Of a stretch of DNA of 64,000 nt, positions 54,355 to 63,748 are shown piece after piece. Origin of the DNA: Chroococcidiopsis sp. TS-821. Lineage in GTDB: Bacteria > Cyanobacteriota > Cyanobacteriia > Cyanobacteriales > Chroococcidiopsidaceae. The stretch lies in NCBI RefSeq assembly GCF_002939305.1, contig NZ_MVDI01000001.1, positions 1,054,001 to 1,118,000 of the forward strand, written 5' to 3'. The position numbers and the translations under genes are program-made. The stretch's first letter is position 1; the number at the start of each line of letters is the position of its first letter. The notes under the pieces are model-generated. The model worked only from the letters and a program-made list of their open reading frames with translations, was not told the DNA's origin and made no database searches.

Positions 54355-55326
54355 CTATTGTGGTTGCAGTTGACTCATTTGTAAGAACGTAACTTCCCAC
54401 ACTAATCGTGGTTGTGCGTAGGAGCGTAAGTACTTTTTGGCTTGCTCTAAATGTGGTAGAGGTGAGTTTTGCATGTCTCCTGCTAGAAACTGCTGCCAAT
54501 AAGCGTGTTGGAGGTAATCTATCAACCACAACTGCGCTTCTGTATCTAAAGTTTTATCAATTTGTCTTGCTAAATCTAAGGCGTTATGTATTGATTGCGG
54601 CGGATGAGTCAGTGCTTGGATTAATTCAGCAGGAATAGCTTGGAGTTGTTGGCTTGCGGCGATCGCATCTCCTGGGCTTCCTTGCGCGATCGCTAATACA
54701 GCAGGCGACATATGTAAATTTTCATCACCCGTTTGCTGGAGAACTTGCGTCATCTGCTCGCGACTGAGACGATAAAACGGAATTCGCTGACACCGCGATA
54801 CTAATGTTGGCAACAACGCTTCCACCGCAGGCGCAATTAAGATGATCGTTGCTAATCCTGGTTCTTCTAATGTTTTGAGCAACGCATTTGCTGCGGTTTC
54901 TGCCATTGTTTCTGCTTGTTCAATGACAACGATATTTCGCGATGCTTCTATGGGAGAACGGCTTAGAAATTGCGCGATTTCTCGAATTTGCTCGACGCGA
55001 ATTATGGGTGGTGCTTTGCGTTTGACCCCAGCCTCTGCGGCTTCTGCTGCGGTAAGTCGTTGTCCTTGATGCAAATAAGTTGGTTGCACCCATAACAAAT
55101 CTGGGTGGTTTCCTAATTGTATGCGTTGTTTGATTTGGTGATGCTGAGCGGTTGGAGCATTGGTACAGAATATTTGCGTGATAAAGCACCGGGCGGTCAA
55201 GCTACGTCCTACACCAGGAGGACCAACAAATAAATAGGCTGGCGCAATTCGTTGACGATTAATGGCTTGTGTCAATAACGCGACCGCTTGTGCTTGTCCG
55301 ATTGCGGAGGCGAAAAAGTTGGACAT
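54355..55326 (-). CDS. holB: DNA polymerase III delta-prime subunit
   Basis: A 323-residue clamp-loader AAA+ protein. Features are the near-Walker A PPGVGRSLTA, a VVIEQAETM Walker B-like element and the SRC motif (LVSRCQRIPF), with ANALLKTLEEPG before it. It follows tmk by 89 bases on the same strand, a common pairing. It loads the sliding clamp during replication. Confidence 0.93.
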   Translation of the reverse strand: MSNFFASAIGQAQAVALLTQAINRQRIAPAYLFVGPPGVGRSLTARCFITQIFCTNAPTAQHHQIKQRIQLGNHPDLLWVQPTYLHQGQRLTAAEAAEAGVKRKAPPIIRVEQIREIAQFLSRSPIEASRNIVVIEQAETMAETAANALLKTLEEPGLATIILIAPAVEALLPTLVSRCQRIPFYRLSREQMTQVLQQTGDENLHMSPAVLAIAQGSPGDAIAASQQLQAIPAELIQALTHPPQSIHNALDLARQIDKTLDTEAQLWLIDYLQHAYWQQFLAGDMQNSPLPHLEQAKKYLRSYAQPRLVWEVTFLQMSQLQPQ

Positions 55327-55415
55327 ATAGCAGAGGTCAGTGTTATTAGTTTAGAGCAATGATTTTGTCTTTACGCTTAGCGATTTTGGCACTTCTGCTT
55401 ACTCATATGTAACAA

Positions 55416-56060
55416 TTACGAACGGCATTTGGCTCTAATTTCTGGAAAGCGTTGCCGTAAAATTTGCTGAATTGTCCCTTGCACTTCGGCTTCGCTGCGA
55501 CTAGCATCAACTCGAACGATGCGATTTGGGTGATTTTGAGCCAATTCGGTGTAACCTTGCTGTACGCGGCGATGAAACTCGATTTTTTCTTGCTCGATGC
55601 GATCGCTCGTACTCTGGTGCTGTTTTCTGGCAAGACTTGTAGCGACATCAATATCCAACCAAATTGTGATATCACTTGCTAACCCACCTGTAGCAATAAA
55701 ATTTAATTGCGCAATTAAACTTTGACTCAAACCTCGACCATAGCCTTGATACGCGACCGTAGAATCAACGTAGCGATCGCACAAAATAATTGTGCCATTA
55801 GCGAGTTCGGGTTTGAGGACTTCTTCTACGTGTTGAGCGCGGTCTGCTGCGTATAATAACAACTCGGTAGCATGAGCAATTGGCTGCGTATCTACCTTTA
55901 ATAGTAATTGGCGTAGCGCCGTACCTAAATCTGTGCCACCTGGTTCGCGGGTGACGATGGCAGGTAATGATAATGTTTTTAGCCATTGGTGCGAGCGCTG
56001 TAACTGTGTTGTTTTGCCGCAACCTTCGACACCTTCAAAGACAATCAATCTGCCACTCAT
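55416..56060 (-). CDS. tmk: Thymidylate kinase
   Basis: A 214-residue dTMP kinase. The P-loop is FEGVEGCGKTTQ at 8-19, the DR(Y) motif is ILCDRYVDSTVAYQG, and the lid region contains LARKQHQSTSDRIE. It makes dTDP for DNA synthesis. Full length; likely co-transcribed with holB. Confidence 0.95.
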   Translation of the reverse strand: MSGRLIVFEGVEGCGKTTQLQRSHQWLKTLSLPAIVTREPGGTDLGTALRQLLLKVDTQPIAHATELLLYAADRAQHVEEVLKPELANGTIILCDRYVDSTVAYQGYGRGLSQSLIAQLNFIATGGLASDITIWLDIDVATSLARKQHQSTSDRIEQEKIEFHRRVQQGYTELAQNHPNRIVRVDASRSEAEVQGTIQQILRQRFPEIRAKCRS

Positions 56061-56206
56061 GCGCTTACTTTACTCAATTATCTGTTTTCTCCTCTTTGCC
56101 CCACTGCCTGTTTTGAGCAACTTAAAAGTAAAACGGTATAATCTCTAGTCAGTTGCGAGCTGTCGTATATCATAGAATCGACGCGTTTTCCCAGCGAGGA
56201 GTACCT

Positions 56207-56554
56207 ATGGCTCGCTATACTAGCTGGTTCACTGTTGAAGTTCCGCCTACACGTTTACAGCAGTTGCTGATCGAAGTGTTGCAAGCTTGCAATCTCGATA
56301 TTGTATACCACACAAGCGACTACATTATGGCACGAGAAATGCCTGGAAAAACTCCTTTCGCCCGCTTGGTTGTTGTCGAAGTCCTGACTGACAAAACAAT
56401 GAATTCAACCACGGAAACGCGGATAAATATTGTCGTCAAAAACGAAGAGTTACCGCTACAGATGAATAACCATTGCTACCAAATATTTCAACAAGTAAAT
56501 CAGGCGATCGCGGATAATCGTCAGTGGCAGTTAATTGAAAGTATTTGTAGCTAG
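56207..56554 (+). CDS. Conserved hypothetical protein, about 115 residues
   Basis: Start ATG 56207 with AGGAG seven bases upstream; codons before it are not part of the gene. It begins MARYTSWFTVEVPPTRLQQL and has an alternating alpha/beta pattern (DIVYHTSDYIMARE, ARLVVVEVLTD, TRINIVVKNEE), suggesting a small ferredoxin-like or Bet v1-like fold. No named family was recognised. Confidence 0.7.
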   Translation: MARYTSWFTVEVPPTRLQQLLIEVLQACNLDIVYHTSDYIMAREMPGKTPFARLVVVEVLTDKTMNSTTETRINIVVKNEELPLQMNNHCYQIFQQVNQAIADNRQWQLIESICS

Positions 56555-56565
56555 TGCGACGAGCT

Positions 56566-56598
56566 ATAAAAAAATAAGCCCGCCGATTTGGGGGCTTA
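56566..56598. terminator. Rho-independent terminator between convergent genes
   Basis: On the minus strand TAAGCCCCCAAATCGGCGGGCTTA is followed by TTTTTTTA, giving a strong intrinsic terminator for the FHA gene. The same hairpin can serve the plus-strand gene ending at 56554. Confidence 0.7.
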
Positions 56599-56660
56599 CG
56601 CATACTCAGCGCCGGTCTTGCTAGGGTTTACAGCAAAAGGATGCTTGTCGCTCGTGTTGT

Positions 56661-57082
56661 TTAGTCTTCGAACTCTGGCATCATATTTGGACCAATGAGA
56701 GTGACGTCATATTCATCTAACGGTCCAGAAGGCAGTGTGTCTCTACTCAATAGGTAATAAATCGCTCGGACTTGAGGACCAAACACGATTTCATCTTCAT
56801 TTTTGAGGTCGTGTGCAGGAATTTTCCGACCATTAATTAGTAATCCATTAGCACTAGGTTTTCCCTTAGAATCGCCGTCAATAATACGATAGTAAAAGCT
56901 ACCATCTTCGCGCGGCAACCTGACTAACGTTGCGTGACGACGAGAAACAAACTGCGAAAATAGACGAATATCGCACGTGGGTCTCTGCCAAGAGAGTATA
57001 CAGGAGCGTCTAAATTAAATTCTTTACGTCCCTGATCGTCTTCAACAATCAGTATGTGGTTCTGATTAGGTTGTAAAGCCAT
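56661..57082 (-). pseudogene. FHA-domain protein interrupted by a single-base frameshift
   Basis: Read from ATG 57082, the frame gives MALQPNQNHILIVEDDQG…PVYSLGRDPR, then loses the domain. The next frame continues as CDIRLFSQFVSRRHATLVRL and PREDGSFYYRIIDGDSKGK…NGLLINGRKI to the stop at 56661. Joined, they make one about 140-residue FHA domain with the phosphothreonine-binding Arg (GRDPRCDI), SRRH and NG motifs intact. The break is near 56975, where one base (CGT-TGC to CGTGC) appears missing. All else is well preserved, so it is either a very recent mutation or a sequencing error. Confidence 0.8.
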
Positions 57083-57390
57083 TGAAGCATCGGTTAGTAA
57101 AATCACTAAATCAATCTATTAGTTTAGCTGTGGTCCTACTAGCTGCGGATCGCTAATAATAAATGCGATCTTGGCTGAAATTATTGAATGAGCTTAACTT
57201 AGCTTGATTGTACTTTACATTATGTCCCCTAAATCGAATCTATGGTAGCTTTTATATTCATCACCAAGAATTCGTCGTTCTTTGCAGCTTAGTAACATAA
57301 AGTAACACTTCCAGAACCAGGGGTTTTACCTAGAAGTGACGGCAGGTAAATAAGCATTTGATATGACGGTACAAGCGTTTTCAATGCCTG

Positions 57391-59826
57391 CTAAATGCTT
57401 CGTTCCTGTTTAGCAAATCGGCGCAATAATAAAGAATTAGTGACGACACTGATTGAGCTAAATGCCATGAGCGCACCTGCGGCGGCTGGACTGAGAACAA
57501 AGCCAAACTTCGGTAATAAAACACCAGCGGCGATCGGAATTCCTAGCGTATTGTAGGCAAATGCCCAAAATAAGTTTTGGCGAATTTTATGGAAAGTTGC
57601 ACGGCTTAACTCGATCGCGACAACAACATCCTGCAAGCGATCGCGCATCAGGACAATTTCTGCGGTTTCCATCGCCACATCGGTGCCCGTTTTTAAGGCA
57701 ATTCCGACATCAGCTTGTGACAAAGCAGGAGCATCATTAATGCCATCACCTACCATAGCAACGAAATGATTTTGCGATTGCAATTGTTGAATCGTAACGG
57801 CTTTACCACTAGGACGCACGCCTGCAAGAATGTGGTGTGCTTCAATTCCCAATTGTCGCGCGGTCGCTTCGGCGACTTCTTGTCGATCTCCAGTCAAGAG
57901 CATGACTTGTAACCCGATTTGCCGCAAGCTATCTACAGTTGTTTTGGCATCGGCTCTTAAAGTATCTGTCAGCGCAATTAACCCTACTAATGCCTTATCT
58001 ACTGCTACATAAATGACACTTTTACCATGACTCAACAGCGATTGACTGTGTTGTTGTGCAGTATCATCAATCGTAATCGAGTGTTGTTCTAGCCATTCCT
58101 GATTACCTAGCAATACATGAGCATGACCTGCTACTACTGCTGATACTCCTAATCCTGGCTCGATGGAGAAGTCTTGAGCCTCAAGACTTGGTAGATTTTG
58201 CTGTTGTGCAGCTTGCTGAATTGCGGTAGCTAAAGGATGCGCGTTGCCACTTTCGGCAGCAGCTGCGAGTTGTAAGAGGTACTGAGTATCAGATATAGTT
58301 TCTTCGTGGCAAATTTCTTTCAGGACGATGCAATCGCTGACGTGCAGAATTCCGGTGGTGAGGGTACCCGTTTTATCGAATACTATCGTATCGAGTTGAT
58401 GTACTCTTTGTAAGACATCACCGCCTTTGATCAATAACCCGCGTTCTGCGCCGACTCCTGTCCCAACAAGGATCGCGGTAGGTGTCGCAAGTCCCAAAGC
58501 ACAGGGACACGCAACCACCATTACGGCGATCGCTAATTTTAAACTGAGTAACAGTGGCGAATAAATTGTCGTCTGGACATGATGCGGCTGAGCCAGCGAG
58601 TTATGTCCTAGGTGAATGAGGTGATGCGGCTGCGTGACGACATCAGACCAAACATGAGTGCCAATAAAATACCAAAACACAAAAGTCAATACCGCAGCAG
58701 TTAATACACCGTAGGTAAAGTATCCTGCTACTGTATCTGCTAATTTTTGAATGGGGGCTTTACGCGTTTGCGCAGCTTCTACCAAGGCAACAATTTGAGC
58801 TAGTGTGGTATCTTTTCCTGTACGCGTTGCCCGTAGCGAAATTGTTCCTAGTTGATTAATCGTCCCTGCGGCTACAGTATCTCCAGGATGCTTTGTCACT
58901 GGCATGGCTTCCCCAGTTAACATCGATTCATCGACTGTTGTTTTTCCAGCAACGATTTCTCCATCAACGGGAATTTTCTCACCAGGTAGAACTTGTAACC
59001 ATTCGCCAACTCGCACGCGATCGGCGGGAATTTCTACACTGTCGTATCCTGAGGTTGTGTTTGTGGGATCGGCAATTAAACGCGCGACTTGTGGCTGCAG
59101 TGCTAATAATTCGCGAAAAGCAGATGCGGCACGTCCTCTGGCTTGTTGCTCTAATGTTCTTCCCAAGAGAATAAAGCCTAACAGCATCACGGGTTCGTCA
59201 AAAAAGCAGTCCCAACCAAGTTGTGGAAATACGAGTGCGACTAAGCTTGCGGTGTAAGCCGTCAGCGTTCCCAATCCAACTAAAGTATTCATGTTGGGTG
59301 CATTGCGTCGCAATCCCCGCCAGCCATCGAGCAAAATCGGGCGTCCTGGTCCGAGTAAGGTAGCGCTTGCCAGTCCAAAGTGCAGCCAAATATTGTGTAA
59401 CAGCGATGGTGCAGGCAAGCCCCACTCACTGAAATGTCCCAAACTAGACAATACGAGTAAAATGCCAGCAACAACTAACTGTCTAAATGCGGATTGCATT
59501 TCCTGACGGTGTTCTGCTGGTTCTGCACTTCGGAACTGAGTTACTTCTCCCTGCGCATAACGTGGTTGGGTAGGAAACCCAGCAGCAGTTAAATCTTCCG
59601 CGAGTGCGGCAGCGTCTACAGCACCTGCGGTACACTCAACAACAGCAACTTCCGTGACCAAGTTTACGCACGTAGAAACCACGTTTTCATTTTTTGCTAG
59701 CTGACGTTCGACAACCTTGACACAGCCAGCACACTTCATTCCTTGGATGTCTAGCGTGATTGTTTCTGTTGGTTGATTGGCAATACTATTGACATGCGGC
59801 GACTCGGTTTTTGGGACAAGTTGCAT
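57391..59826 (-). CDS. Copper-translocating P-type ATPase (CtaA/PacS/CopA type)
   Basis: An 811-residue P1B-ATPase starting at ATG 59826; an upstream in-frame ATG at 59895 would add 23 residues with no domain. One N-terminal HMA domain has GMKCAGC. The actuator has TGEA, the membrane metal site is CPC in VVACPCALGLATP, the phosphorylation site is DKTGTLTTG, HP is in SGNAHPLA, and the hinge is GDGINDAPAL. An unusual His-rich loop of about 30 residues (THVWSDVV…HHLIHLGHN…PHHVQ) precedes the CPC helix. Likely Cu+ export from the cytoplasm or to thylakoid plastocyanin. Confidence 0.93.
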   Translation of the reverse strand: MQLVPKTESPHVNSIANQPTETITLDIQGMKCAGCVKVVERQLAKNENVVSTCVNLVTEVAVVECTAGAVDAAALAEDLTAAGFPTQPRYAQGEVTQFRSAEPAEHRQEMQSAFRQLVVAGILLVLSSLGHFSEWGLPAPSLLHNIWLHFGLASATLLGPGRPILLDGWRGLRRNAPNMNTLVGLGTLTAYTASLVALVFPQLGWDCFFDEPVMLLGFILLGRTLEQQARGRAASAFRELLALQPQVARLIADPTNTTSGYDSVEIPADRVRVGEWLQVLPGEKIPVDGEIVAGKTTVDESMLTGEAMPVTKHPGDTVAAGTINQLGTISLRATRTGKDTTLAQIVALVEAAQTRKAPIQKLADTVAGYFTYGVLTAAVLTFVFWYFIGTHVWSDVVTQPHHLIHLGHNSLAQPHHVQTTIYSPLLLSLKLAIAVMVVACPCALGLATPTAILVGTGVGAERGLLIKGGDVLQRVHQLDTIVFDKTGTLTTGILHVSDCIVLKEICHEETISDTQYLLQLAAAAESGNAHPLATAIQQAAQQQNLPSLEAQDFSIEPGLGVSAVVAGHAHVLLGNQEWLEQHSITIDDTAQQHSQSLLSHGKSVIYVAVDKALVGLIALTDTLRADAKTTVDSLRQIGLQVMLLTGDRQEVAEATARQLGIEAHHILAGVRPSGKAVTIQQLQSQNHFVAMVGDGINDAPALSQADVGIALKTGTDVAMETAEIVLMRDRLQDVVVAIELSRATFHKIRQNLFWAFAYNTLGIPIAAGVLLPKFGFVLSPAAAGALMAFSSISVVTNSLLLRRFAKQERSI

Positions 59827-59913
59827 AAATTCAGGGTTACTACACCTCAACACATAACCACTGTAGCGTTTAGGACCAAAGCGATGGTAGTGCAAAGTAG
59901 TGCAAATAAGAAT

Positions 59914-60447
59914 TTAGGAAATGCGGAGTAGTTCTACATCAAAGATGAGGGTGGCGTTGGGAGGAATCACTCCACCTGCACCGCGGGCACCATAACCGAG
60001 TTCGGGAGGAATAATTAACTGACGACGTCCGCCGACTTTCATTGTACTAATTCCTTCGTCCCAACCTTTGATCACTTGTCCTGCACCAAGTTTAAAGTCA
60101 AAGGGGCGGTTGCGATCGCGCGAACTATCAAATTTCGTGCCATCTTCTAAAGTTCCGGTGTAATGGACAAAAACTCTTTGTCCAGCTTTTGGCGTTGCGC
60201 CATCACCTTCTTGGATATCGATGTATTTCAGCCCAGAGGGGGTTGTTACGGCGTTTTCATCAGACATCGTGTTGTTTGCCAGTAAAGTATCTGTAGTAGC
60301 CTTGCTGAGCGCTACAAGCTCATTTGCTGGTTGATTTGATGTAATTTCTTCGGCAATTGCCGATTTGGGTTGACTGCTAAACTGCGCGACTATCAGCACA
60401 ATGACACATGCGAGGACAACACCCAAACTAATTAAAATTTCTCTCAA
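59914..60447 (-). CDS. FKBP-type peptidyl-prolyl cis-trans isomerase, membrane-anchored
   Basis: A 177-residue protein. I take the start as TTG 60447 (reading [10 protein letters not shown]), with AGGGAG about eight bases upstream; a TTG nine codons earlier is also open. An N-terminal hydrophobic anchor ([20 protein letters not shown]) is followed by a linker and a C-terminal FKBP domain with [33 protein letters not shown] and [11 protein letters not shown]. It assists folding of exported or lumenal proteins. Confidence 0.9.
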   Translation of the reverse strand: MREILISLGVVLACVIVLIVAQFSSQPKSAIAEEITSNQPANELVALSKATTDTLLANNTMSDENAVTTPSGLKYIDIQEGDGATPKAGQRVFVHYTGTLEDGTKFDSSRDRNRPFDFKLGAGQVIKGWDEGISTMKVGGRRQLIIPPELGYGARGAGGVIPPNATLIFDVELLRIS

Positions 60448-60622
60448 AGTTTCGTTCTCCCTATAAGACAACAAATTGAGCTATTACCCGTGTTCTAGTT
60501 TATGTCAAAAAAAGTGCTTAGCTATTAGCTAACCTGTATCGAAATCGCTATTTGCTTAAATTTGTTGGTTAAACGTTGAGTGATTGCGTATTGCTTAAGT
60601 TGATTTTGGTTAGAACGAAATG

Positions 60623-60952
60623 TTACATCCCCCGCCACAATTTATTTTCTAAATCGCGAACTTGGCGTTCAAGGCGGTCAATTCGCCCGCGCAGTTCGTC
60701 CATTTCTGCTTGACGGGGTACGCCCAAGTCTTGCAACATATTACGCATCTGACGCTGCATTTGCACTTCAAAATTACCTTGCTCTGACTTGAGTTGGTGC
60801 ATCAAATTGTCAATGAACTCTTTCGCTTGGTCTGGCTGCAGCTTACCGTCTTTAACTAATTCCTCACTTACTTCCCGCAGCTTTTCGGCTACCAATGAGG
60901 TTGTGCCTATACCAACCATTAATAGCTGTTTAATCCAATTGTTGCTTTCCAT
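60623..60952 (-). CDS. Phasin-like coiled-coil protein
   Basis: About 109 residues from ATG 60952 (MESNNWIKQL); ATG codons slightly upstream are in frame. A helical N-terminal region (GTTSLVAEKLREVSEELVKDGKL) precedes a C-terminal coiled coil (ELRGRIDRLERQVRDLENKL). This matches small PhaF/PhaI-like or poly(hydroxyalkanoate)-granule family proteins also found in cyanobacteria. Granule binding is not shown. Confidence 0.7.
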   Translation of the reverse strand: MESNNWIKQLLMVGIGTTSLVAEKLREVSEELVKDGKLQPDQAKEFIDNLMHQLKSEQGNFEVQMQRQMRNMLQDLGVPRQAEMDELRGRIDRLERQVRDLENKLWRGM

Positions 60953-61162
60953 GCTATCTTGCGGATATTTCATCAATAAAAAGTAGGGTTAGGGGCGAGT
61001 CGCTACCAGAACATAACTCTGATACTACTGTATCGCTGTTACGGGCATAAGAATTAAGGTCGCTCAAGCTATGCTGGAAGCATAAACCCTAAGTGCCTGT
61101 AGTTCTATTGTGGCAAATTTACAGCTTTGCCTATGGCTACTGCAAGATAGAAAATCGCTAAA

Positions 61163-61465
61163 ATGGTTATTGAGTTGCTGAAGTGTAAAGTAGATCCAGA
61201 GCTACGCGAACGATATTTGCAATTAGATGCAGAAGTTTGGACAAAGGCGCTGGCTAAGTGTCCTGGATTTCTAGGCAAAGAAGTTTGGCTCAATCCAAAG
61301 GAAGCATCAGAAGTTATTTTAGTGATTCGCTGGGCAACAAAAGAACAATGGAAAGCAATTCCTGAGGAGTTCCTACTTCAGGTAGAAAAAATATTTTCGC
61401 AACAGATGGGTCAGACTTATCAAATCGTTGAGTCAGTAGAGTATCAAGTTTATCGCGATCGCTAA
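61163..61465 (+). CDS. TIGR03792 family protein
   Basis: A 100-residue conserved cyanobacterial protein (MVIELLKCKVDPELRERYLQ; CPGFLGKEVWLNPKEASEVI; VIRWATKEQWKAIP). It has the dimeric alpha/beta-barrel (ABM-like) pattern seen in small monooxygenases, but function is unknown. Confidence 0.87.
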   Translation: MVIELLKCKVDPELRERYLQLDAEVWTKALAKCPGFLGKEVWLNPKEASEVILVIRWATKEQWKAIPEEFLLQVEKIFSQQMGQTYQIVESVEYQVYRDR

Positions 61466-61498
61466 TCTCTTTAAGTTGACATTAATTTGACTGTTTCA

Positions 61499-61855
61499 AT
61501 GCCACATTGTCCTCGTTGTCATCAATCGGTTGATGCACAAGCAGTTACTTGTCCTTATTGCCGTACTCCACTCAAAGCTTACGGACATCCAGGAATTCCC
61601 TTACACCGCGCTACTGGTGATACCTACTTGTGCGATAGTTGTACCTACCACTTAGACGATACGTGTAATTTTCCGCAGCGCCCTTATGCTAAAGAGTGCA
61701 CGCTTTATCAAGATGTCACGCAAGCTCAATTGCGCGCATCACAGCAGTCTTACAAAAACAGCTTGAGTGCAAATTTTCGTAACTGGCTGAGGCGATACCA
61801 ATTTTGGTTATTAATCCTCGGCTTACTCTTGCTAAGTTTTCTGATTGTGTTATAG
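61499..61855 (+). CDS. Zinc-ribbon protein with C-terminal membrane anchor
   Basis: A 118-residue protein starting at ATG 61499. Two Cys-pair knuckles, CPRC and CPYC, form a zinc ribbon at residues 4-24; a second cluster, CDSC…CNF…C, lies near 53-75. A tail anchor (FWLLILGLLLLSFLIVL) ends the protein. A conserved cyanobacterial architecture; function unknown. It follows the TIGR03792 gene by 33 bases. Confidence 0.82.
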   Translation: MPHCPRCHQSVDAQAVTCPYCRTPLKAYGHPGIPLHRATGDTYLCDSCTYHLDDTCNFPQRPYAKECTLYQDVTQAQLRASQQSYKNSLSANFRNWLRRYQFWLLILGLLLLSFLIVL

Positions 61856-61897
61856 GTTGGGATGCGGTAATGGGTCATGAGGATTGAATTGCGAAAT

Positions 61898-63082
61898 TCA
61901 CTCACCCCTCACAATCATTTCCCGAATTTTCTGTGCAGTTGCGGGTGCGAGTAAAACGCCGTTGCGGTAGTGCCCTGTCGCGAGGAGAATGTTGCTAAAA
62001 CCTGGTAAGTTACAAATAATGGGTGCGGGTTGTCCTTCAGGGCGCGGACGTAAACCTGACCAAGTATGGATGATTTTCGCTTGGGCTAAAGCCGGACAAA
62101 ATGCGATCGCTTGCTGTTTGACGATCTCTAATTGCGTAGCATCTGCGACTACCTGTTCGTTGACGGGAAATTCTACTGTGGCACCAATCCAGTAATTTGT
62201 CACTGGTTGACTGCCAACACAAGGCACAATATGAACGTCATTACCTGTAATGACGGGTTGAAAACTGGGATCGCCCAACGGTCGATCGACCTGCATGTGA
62301 ATCGCTTGACCAAGTACAGGTTTAATTTCAACTGCTGGGGTAGATTGCATTTGTTGCGTACCAGCAAACGAGAGCGCTATACGAGTGCGATCGCAAGCAA
62401 TTGTTGTCGATTTTTGCTGCAATTGCAACGCTGTTGAACCCGTACCGGCGGCAATAACTAGCCAATCGACTTCTTTGATTTGTTCGGATAATTGTGCGTT
62501 CTCGATCTGGAGATAAATCTGTTGCTCGGCGTTATCGAAACAATAACCTGTAGCTGTGACCCCAAAATGAAATTGAACTCCATTGTGCTTTGCGGCTTCT
62601 ACTAAAGCTATAGTCAGCGCTACAGGATCTACTTGTCTGTCTTGCGGTGAGTAAATTGCTGCAACAATTTTTTCTGTGTTAAGCTGCGGACACCGCAATT
62701 GTAGTTGTGCTGCGTTCCAAATTTCTAATTGCCATTCTTGTGTTGAACGAACTGCGGCTAACTTTTCCCAACTGGCTAAATCTTCTTCTTGAAAACAAAG
62801 CATCAATATGCCTTGGCGATTGTAGGGAATCCGCCGCATAGTGACCGCTTCTAGCTCTGGAATGAGGGTTTCATAGCGTTTGATACTCCTAGCGCGCATC
62901 TGCCATGCATTACCCTTGATTTTGTGGCTAATAGCTCCCATTAAGACTCCCAGCGCTGCACCAGTTGCTGCTTGGGCAGGTGGTTGGCGATCGATAACGG
63001 TAACTTCCAGCCCAGACAAACTGAGTTCGTAGGCGATCGCTGCCCCGATAATACCGCATCCAATAATTAATACATGACTCAT
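61898..63082 (-). CDS. FAD-dependent amine/amino-acid oxidoreductase (DAO family, ThiO-like)
   Basis: A 394-residue flavoprotein. The N-terminal dinucleotide-binding motif is VLIIGCGIIGAAIAYELS, followed by VIDRQPPAQAATGAALG, and the C-terminal FAD segment is WSGLRPRPEGQPAPII…ATGHYRNGVLLAP. The R-P and G-H-Y-R-N-G motifs fit glycine oxidase ThiO, needed for thiazole synthesis, but no thi genes adjoin it and the family is broad. Confidence 0.87.
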   Translation of the reverse strand: MSHVLIIGCGIIGAAIAYELSLSGLEVTVIDRQPPAQAATGAALGVLMGAISHKIKGNAWQMRARSIKRYETLIPELEAVTMRRIPYNRQGILMLCFQEEDLASWEKLAAVRSTQEWQLEIWNAAQLQLRCPQLNTEKIVAAIYSPQDRQVDPVALTIALVEAAKHNGVQFHFGVTATGYCFDNAEQQIYLQIENAQLSEQIKEVDWLVIAAGTGSTALQLQQKSTTIACDRTRIALSFAGTQQMQSTPAVEIKPVLGQAIHMQVDRPLGDPSFQPVITGNDVHIVPCVGSQPVTNYWIGATVEFPVNEQVVADATQLEIVKQQAIAFCPALAQAKIIHTWSGLRPRPEGQPAPIICNLPGFSNILLATGHYRNGVLLAPATAQKIREMIVRGE

Positions 63083-63274
63083 GAGTTGAGCGAGAATATT
63101 TGAGCACAGGGTGCAGGGGCGCAGAGGAGATAGAAAGTTATGAGTTTTCAGTGTTGAGTGTTAAGTTAAGAAGTTTTTGAAATGATGCCTCCAGCACCTT
63201 TCTTTGCTTTCTAAAACTCAAATCTCACGCATTCAAAACTAATCACTCTTGACTCGCCCCTCACCCATAGTTAA

Positions 63275-63748
63275 TTACGCTTCACTTTCTTGCGTTGGCG
63301 TTGGTTTAGGAATCAACTGTAAAAAGCCATCGATATCTGCTAAGGCTTCGCGGTAGTTAAGCGTTGCTTTTTGATAGTCAGCGGCTTCTGCGGCTTGCTC
63401 AATTTTGACTAGATTATCAAACAAATCGCGAGTATATGCCCTTGCTTGTGATTGATCTTGCGGCAGAAGGTTGCGCGTGACATAAGTCATTTTAAGCCGC
63501 ATCTCCCCGCCAGGACCGTGAATGAAGTTGCTGACATCGATCCAATCGCGGCGTTTAATCAACGTAATGAGCTCGTTATTCATGCGATCGCGCAAGGCAA
63601 CGATGTCAGGAACGTATTGCTGAATTTGCTCGATTTGTGCCGCCGTATACGTGGGAGGGGCTTTGGCTACGCTGGGGCTACTACAACTAACAAGAAACGT
63701 TGTCACGATAACTAAAATCAATGACAGAATTGACCGATAACGCGCCAT
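63275..63748 (-). CDS. psbQ: Photosystem II lipoprotein PsbQ (CyanoQ)
   Basis: A 157-residue protein starting at ATG 63748. A lipoprotein signal peptide ends at LVSC. A four-helix-bundle domain follows (YTAAQIEQIQQYVPDIVALR; IKRRDWIDVSNFIHGPGGE; MTYVTRNLLPQDQSQA). This is the PsbQ/CyanoQ pattern; the protein sits on the lumenal face of photosystem II and stabilises the oxygen-evolving complex. It is strong evidence that the organism is a photosynthetic cyanobacterium. Confidence 0.92.
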   Translation of the reverse strand: MARYRSILSLILVIVTTFLVSCSSPSVAKAPPTYTAAQIEQIQQYVPDIVALRDRMNNELITLIKRRDWIDVSNFIHGPGGEMRLKMTYVTRNLLPQDQSQARAYTRDLFDNLVKIEQAAEAADYQKATLNYREALADIDGFLQLIPKPTPTQESEA

